Source: CAYUVH01 sp964448135
Lineage (GTDB): Bacteria; Verrucomicrobiota; Verrucomicrobiia; Limisphaerales; UBA8199
Reading direction: 5' to 3'
DNA length: 55,121 bases
NCBI GenBank assembly: GCA_964448135.1
Contig: CAYUVH010000013.1
Location: forward strand, 1-55,121
The notes under the pieces are model-generated. The model saw nothing but the letters and a program-made list of their open reading frames with translations. It was not told the origin of the DNA and did no database searches. The translations under genes and the position numbers were made by a program. Positions 51,618-55,121 of the stretch are shown here, in pieces (position 1 is the first letter of the stretch; the number at the start of each line of letters is the position of its first letter).

Positions 51618-52016
51618 TTACTCGTACGTCTTGGAAAGCTCTTCGATGCGCTGCCAGAGTTTGCCGGTGTGAGGGCTGCGCTGTTTGACTTCCTGGTAAA
51701 TCTTTTTGGCTTCGGCGGGATTTTCGCGGTAGAGCGCGCTGGCGTAATCGAGTTCGATCCAGGCCTTGCGCGGGTCTTTCACCAGGGCCCCATACGCCTT
51801 GAGCCAGTCCCTCAAACCGTTGGCACCATTGCGTTGGGCGGTGTCGAGGGTGCTTTCCATCTGGTAGGTAGGCATGCCCGGCAATTGCTGCGGGGAGAAA
51901 GGCGTTTCGGCCTTCTTCTGCATTTCCTGGGTCTTGACCTCGTCCCAATAGACATAGCCCTTCCAGCCGACGAACAGGACGGCGACAATTACTGCGATTG
52001 CGATTAATGCTTTCAT
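51618..52016 (-). CDS. Small membrane-anchored protein
   Basis: A 132-residue protein with one N-terminal transmembrane or uncleaved signal helix (LIAIAVIVAVLFVGWKGYVYW) and a soluble helical part, including DPRKAWIELDYASALYRENP and AEAKKIYQEVKQRSPHTGKL, which looks like a single TPR-like unit. I do not recognise a named family. Its ATG overlaps the prmC stop codon (ATGA), so it is translationally coupled to prmC. Confidence 0.75.
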   Translation of the reverse strand: MKALIAIAVIVAVLFVGWKGYVYWDEVKTQEMQKKAETPFSPQQLPGMPTYQMESTLDTAQRNGANGLRDWLKAYGALVKDPRKAWIELDYASALYRENPAEAKKIYQEVKQRSPHTGKLWQRIEELSKTYE

Positions 52017-52873
52017 CGTCGGGCTATTAAAATTCTAGGTTTCCCAGCATAGTCGTTTTTCACCTGTTCGACAATCCACTTTTCCGCCTCGAATAGCCGC
52101 CGGACGGCGGGTTCCTGATCGTCGCCCAACTCGAGCGCCAGGCGGCCGTCCGCGCGCAAAAATGCCGGGGCCTCGGCAGCGAGCGCGCGGTAGCAATCCA
52201 GGCCGTCCGCGCCGCCATCCAACGCCAGCCGCGGATCGAAGTCGCGGACCTCGGGATCGAGGACTGCGATATCGGCCGCGGGGATGTAGGGTGGATTGCT
52301 GACGATCAGATCGAATTGCGACCCAACTGGCAGGGCTTGGAAACCGGGGCCTTCCAGGAACTGGATGCGATCGGCGACGGCGTTTTGGTCCGCGTTTTGC
52401 CGGGCGATGGTGAGGGCTTCGGGGGAAATATCCACGGCCCACGCTTGAATGGCGGGGCATTTGGCTGCGAGGGTCACGGCCAGGCAACCGCTGCCGGTGC
52501 CCCAGTCCAGGAGCGTACGAGGGCTGCAGTTCGCGTGGTTTAGGGATTGGAGGTAGGTCCAGCCGTATTCGGCCAGGAGCTCGGTTTCGGGCCGCGGGAC
52601 GAGGACATTCCGATTTACGGCGAATTCGTAGCCGCAAAAGCAAGTGGAACCGACAATGTGCTGCAAAGGCTCGCGCAGGCCGCGGCGGCGGACCATTTCG
52701 CGGACGCCTTCCAATTCGGGGGTGGAAAGCGCGCGCTCGAAGTTCAGGTAGAGCTGCATGCGCGGGAGCTTGAGCTGGTGCGCGAGGAGCAGTTCGACCT
52801 GCAGGCGCGGGGAATCCACACCCTTTTTGGTGAGGAATTCCGTGCTGCGCGTAATGACTTCCAAAACGGTCAC
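52013..52873 (-). CDS. prmC: Release factor glutamine methyltransferase PrmC
   Basis: A 286-residue class I methyltransferase. The SAM-binding motif is LLDWGTGSGCLAVTLA, the acidic loop AWAVDISPEAL, and the catalytic IVSNPPYIP (NPPY) binds the glutamine side chain. The N-terminal helical domain (SPRLQVELLLAHQL) is typical of PrmC. The enzyme methylates the GGQ glutamine of RF1 and RF2. The start is a GTG at 52873 giving MTVLEVITRSTEFL, as in family members; no ATG is better placed. It follows mnmG by 46 bases, whereas prfA is the more usual neighbour. Confidence 0.95.
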   Translation of the reverse strand: MTVLEVITRSTEFLTKKGVDSPRLQVELLLAHQLKLPRMQLYLNFERALSTPELEGVREMVRRRGLREPLQHIVGSTCFCGYEFAVNRNVLVPRPETELLAEYGWTYLQSLNHANCSPRTLLDWGTGSGCLAVTLAAKCPAIQAWAVDISPEALTIARQNADQNAVADRIQFLEGPGFQALPVGSQFDLIVSNPPYIPAADIAVLDPEVRDFDPRLALDGGADGLDCYRALAAEAPAFLRADGRLALELGDDQEPAVRRLFEAEKWIVEQVKNDYAGKPRILIARR

Positions 52874-52919
52874 GGGGTAACGTTAGAATCCCCAACGGGC
52901 TTGCCCAGCCAAAAACCGG

Positions 52920-54932
52920 CTAATCATGGTCGTCCTCGGCGACTTCACAGGTCGCGGCGGCTCCGCGCTTGAGCCAGACCATGACCATGCTGAGGTCGGC
53001 GGGGGAAACGCCGGAGATGCGGGCGGCCTGGCCCAAGGTGGCGGGACGGATTTCGGTCAGTTTCTGGCGGGCTTCTTTGCGGAGGCTGGGGACCGCGGCA
53101 TAATCGAAGGTGGGCGGAATCTGCTTTTCCTCCAGGCTCTTGAACTTGGCGACTTCCCCTTCCTGCCTCTCGAGATACCCGGCATACTTAATGACAATCT
53201 CGACCTGGTTGACTACCGCTTCGGGCAGATCCGTGCGGGCACCGGGCAAGTTGGCGTAGGAGATTTCGGGTCGGCGCAGGAGTTGAGCGAGGGTGTCGGA
53301 GCCTTGGCGGGTTTGGTGGAGGCGGCGGAGCTCGGCTTCGACGGAGGCCTGTTTTATTTTAAAAACTTTATGGCGGGCGGCGGACAAGAGGCCGACCTCG
53401 TGTCCAATATTTGACAATCGCATGTCACTATTATCCTGGCGAAGGAGGAGGCGGTATTCGGCTCGCGACGTGAACATGCGATAGGGCTCGATTGTGCCTT
53501 TGGTGACCAGGTCGTCGATGAGTACACCTATATAGGCTTGATCACGACGGAGGACAATTGGGTCGAGCCCGCGGACTCGGCGGGCGGCATTGATACCAGC
53601 CATGATCCCCTGCCCTGCGGCCTCTTCGTAGCCGGAGGTGCCGTTGATCTGGCCGGCCAAATAGAGATTGCGGCAGACTTTGGTTTCGAGTGAAGGCAGG
53701 AGTTGGGTAGGTGGAGCGAAATCGTATTCGACGGCGTAGGCGGGGCGCAGGATCTCGGCGTTCTCGCAGCCGGTGACGGTTTTGATCAACTCCAACTGAA
53801 CATCAAACGGGAGACAAGTTGACAACCCATTGACATATATTTCGTCGGTCGATATACCTTCGGGTTCGAGGAAAATCTGGTGCCTGGGTTTGTCGGCGAA
53901 CTTCACGATCTTGTCTTCGATGGACGGACAATAGCGCGGACCGACGCCTTGGATGACGCCGGAATACATCGGCGACTTGTGAAGGTTTTCGCGGATGATC
54001 CTAGCGGTAGCGTCGGTGGTGTAGGTGATGTAGCACGGGAGTTGTCCACCGATGGCGCTGAGGACGGAGCCGACGGGATACTTGGGCTTTTGATATTGTG
54101 CGAGCGGCTCGCGGGGGCGCTCGCCCTGCCCTCCGGGGATACTGGAGTCGCTGACAGCTTGGTTGGCGGCGAAATGTTCCACGTGGAACATTCCTTGGTT
54201 ACCGGGTCCAGATTGTTCCACGTGGAACAATTCATCCAGCCAGTGACTGAAGTATGCTACCGGTTCGTCGCCGGGCTGGATTCCGGTTTTGGAGAAGTCG
54301 ATCGAGCGGCTGAGCAATCGAGGCGGAGTGCCAGTCTTGAGTCGCTGAAGCTCCAAGCCCACCTCCATCAAGGAGGCGGACAAGCCCATCGCAGCGGCTT
54401 CCCCTGCCCGGCCGCCCGACTGTTGGCTTTGACCTATGTGCATCAGGCCTTTGAGGAACGTGCCGGTGGTGACGATGACTGTTTCGCTGAGATACTGACT
54501 GCCGAAGGTCGTTTCAACGCCGTAGACCGCGCCGTCCTTATGAAGCAGCTTGGTGCATTGGGCTTGGCGGAGGTCCAGGTTCGGCTGACGCTCGCAGACC
54601 CACTTGAGTCGGAACTGATAGGCCTTCTTGTCGCACTGAGCACGGGGAGCCCAGACGGCCGGACCCTTTTTGGTGTTGAGCATCCGGAACTGGAGTCCGG
54701 TCATGTCCGTGTTGATCCCCATCTCGCCACCCAAGGCATCGATCTCCCGGACGAGGTGGCCTTTAGCCAGGCCACCGATGGCGGGATTGCAGGACATCTG
54801 ACCAACGGTGTCGGCGTTGATGGTGAGGAGCAGGGTCTTGCAGCCCATCCGGGCAGAAGCCAGCGCGGCCTCGACACCGGCATGGCCGGCACCTAGAACA
54901 ATCACGTCATACTTCTGCGGATGGATGAACAC
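52920..54932 (-). CDS. mnmG: tRNA uridine-34 modification enzyme MnmG, with parS-bearing insertion
   Basis: A ~670-residue MnmG (GidA). The FAD-binding loop is VIVLGAGHAGVEAALASARM, followed by SCNPAIGGLAKGHLVREIDA, TGTPPRLLSRSIDFS, SPMYSGVIQGVGPRYCPSIE, FLEPEGISTDEIY, AGQINGTSGYEEAAGQG and MFTSRAEYRLLLRQDNSD, all typical. With MnmE it makes the (carboxymethyl)aminomethyl group at U34. The start is taken as the GTG at 54932; a TTG at 54992 is the only other upstream. Between PVAYFSHWLDE and GGQLPCYIT there are ~57 more residues than in E. coli MnmG. This insertion includes FHVEQ and FHVEH, encoded by two parS palindromes, and GGQGERPREP from a repeat. Confidence 0.95.
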   Translation of the reverse strand: MFIHPQKYDVIVLGAGHAGVEAALASARMGCKTLLLTINADTVGQMSCNPAIGGLAKGHLVREIDALGGEMGINTDMTGLQFRMLNTKKGPAVWAPRAQCDKKAYQFRLKWVCERQPNLDLRQAQCTKLLHKDGAVYGVETTFGSQYLSETVIVTTGTFLKGLMHIGQSQQSGGRAGEAAAMGLSASLMEVGLELQRLKTGTPPRLLSRSIDFSKTGIQPGDEPVAYFSHWLDELFHVEQSGPGNQGMFHVEHFAANQAVSDSSIPGGQGERPREPLAQYQKPKYPVGSVLSAIGGQLPCYITYTTDATARIIRENLHKSPMYSGVIQGVGPRYCPSIEDKIVKFADKPRHQIFLEPEGISTDEIYVNGLSTCLPFDVQLELIKTVTGCENAEILRPAYAVEYDFAPPTQLLPSLETKVCRNLYLAGQINGTSGYEEAAGQGIMAGINAARRVRGLDPIVLRRDQAYIGVLIDDLVTKGTIEPYRMFTSRAEYRLLLRQDNSDMRLSNIGHEVGLLSAARHKVFKIKQASVEAELRRLHQTRQGSDTLAQLLRRPEISYANLPGARTDLPEAVVNQVEIVIKYAGYLERQEGEVAKFKSLEEKQIPPTFDYAAVPSLRKEARQKLTEIRPATLGQAARISGVSPADLSMVMVWLKRGAAATCEVAEDDHD
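54100..54124. repeat. Intragenic palindrome in the mnmG insertion
   Basis: gcgagc (54100-54105) and gctcgc (54119-54124) flank a GC-rich core. Read in frame this gives GERPREP, a peptide I have seen recur in unrelated proteins of this phylum, so it probably marks a captured dispersed repeat. Confidence 0.5.
54175..54190. promoter_or_regulatory. parS site 1 (ParB-binding palindrome)
   Basis: tgttccacgtggaaca, a perfect 16-bp palindrome matching the known chromosomal parS consensus (Pseudomonas gttccacgtggaac). Inside mnmG, where it encodes FHVEH. Confidence 0.92.
54214..54229. promoter_or_regulatory. parS site 2 (ParB-binding palindrome)
   Basis: A second perfect tgttccacgtggaaca, 39 bp from the first (start to start). 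Inside mnmG, where it encodes FHVEQ. Confidence 0.92.
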
Positions 54933-55121
54933 AGGAGAGTATCCTATCCAGCTTTGAAGGAATGCGCAACCTGGCAGCGAGATGGGGAGCAATGGAATTT
55001 CAGATTTGAAATTTGAAATTTCAAAGGCAATGAAGAGTGGAGAAATGGAAGAGGCGGTGGCGATAACGGGAGAGGATGATCGAGGTCAGGGGCCGGGGGT
55101 TATAGGATCTGAAGGCGAAGC
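54933..55121. other. Upstream region of mnmG
   Basis: 189 bases at the window edge. It contains an AT-rich direct/inverted repeat of aaattt/gaaattt words at ~55001-55024, after a GC-rich stretch. A frame starting at an ATG at 55031 stays open to the edge on the + strand but shows no recognisable protein. No ribosome site precedes the mnmG GTG. Confidence 0.4.

Noticed and set aside
55031..55121. A + strand open frame running off the right edge
   Set aside because: Only ~30 codons, no ribosome site and no recognisable sequence; the AT/GC pattern suggests non-coding.

Overview
This 55 kb window is GC-rich and gene-dense, from a Gram-negative member of the Planctomycetes-Verrucomicrobia-Chlamydiae group, most probably Verrucomicrobiota of the Pedosphaera/Limisphaerales type (inference; no rRNA is present). 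The evidence is a Planctomycete-type cytochrome/DUF1549/DUF1553 gene paired with DUF1501, a Ser/Thr kinase next to an ECF sigma factor, a verrucomicrobial prepilin-like protein, a PEP-CTERM protein, many secreted sulfatase/glycosidase/Ig-repeat proteins, LptE and BamD (an LPS-type outer membrane), and many families of short structured repeats between genes.

Layout. 0.1-9.4 kb: secreted HEAT-repeat protein, ThuA-like protein, divergent VOC and FMN-binding proteins, a large GH2 glycosidase, a coupled nucleotidyltransferase plus small-protein module, and an alpha/beta hydrolase. 9.4-22.4 kb, all leftward: ornithine-decarboxylase-like enzyme, Ser/Thr kinase with a SecD-like C-terminal domain, ECF sigma factor, then a 2602-residue Ig/cadherin-like repeat protein whose core is an exact 303-bp tandem repeat. 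22.5-26.2 kb: beta-propeller hybrid sensor kinase and its NarL-type response regulator. 26.6-34.1 kb: exported proteins (two related, one with a PEP-CTERM anchor), a sulfatase and a prepilin-like protein. 34.3-36.8 kb: an orphan antitoxin, then a clear c-di-AMP (ydaO/yuaA) riboswitch leading an SPFH/flotillin-like gene that ends in a strong terminator.

36.9-43.6 kb holds a tightly coupled leftward operon of seven genes: FabL-type enoyl reductase, FabG, a long acyl carrier protein, a double-hotdog dehydratase, two ketosynthases, and a fusion of holo-ACP synthase (AcpS) with an LpxL-type acyltransferase. This looks like a self-contained acyl-chain assembly and lipid-transfer line, and is the best candidate for an undescribed system. 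43.9-49.3 kb: the PSCyt/DUF1553 + DUF1501 pair and a hypothetical exported protein. 49.3-54.9 kb, leftward: lptE, bamD, a zinc-ribbon protein, a small membrane protein, prmC and mnmG. The mnmG gene carries an in-frame insertion containing two perfect parS (ParB-binding) palindromes, which suggests that the right end of the window is close to the replication origin.

At least seven families of dispersed short repeats sit between genes. Some enter the coding sequence: they supply stop codons, C-terminal tails, a likely start codon with signal peptide, and part of the mnmG insertion.
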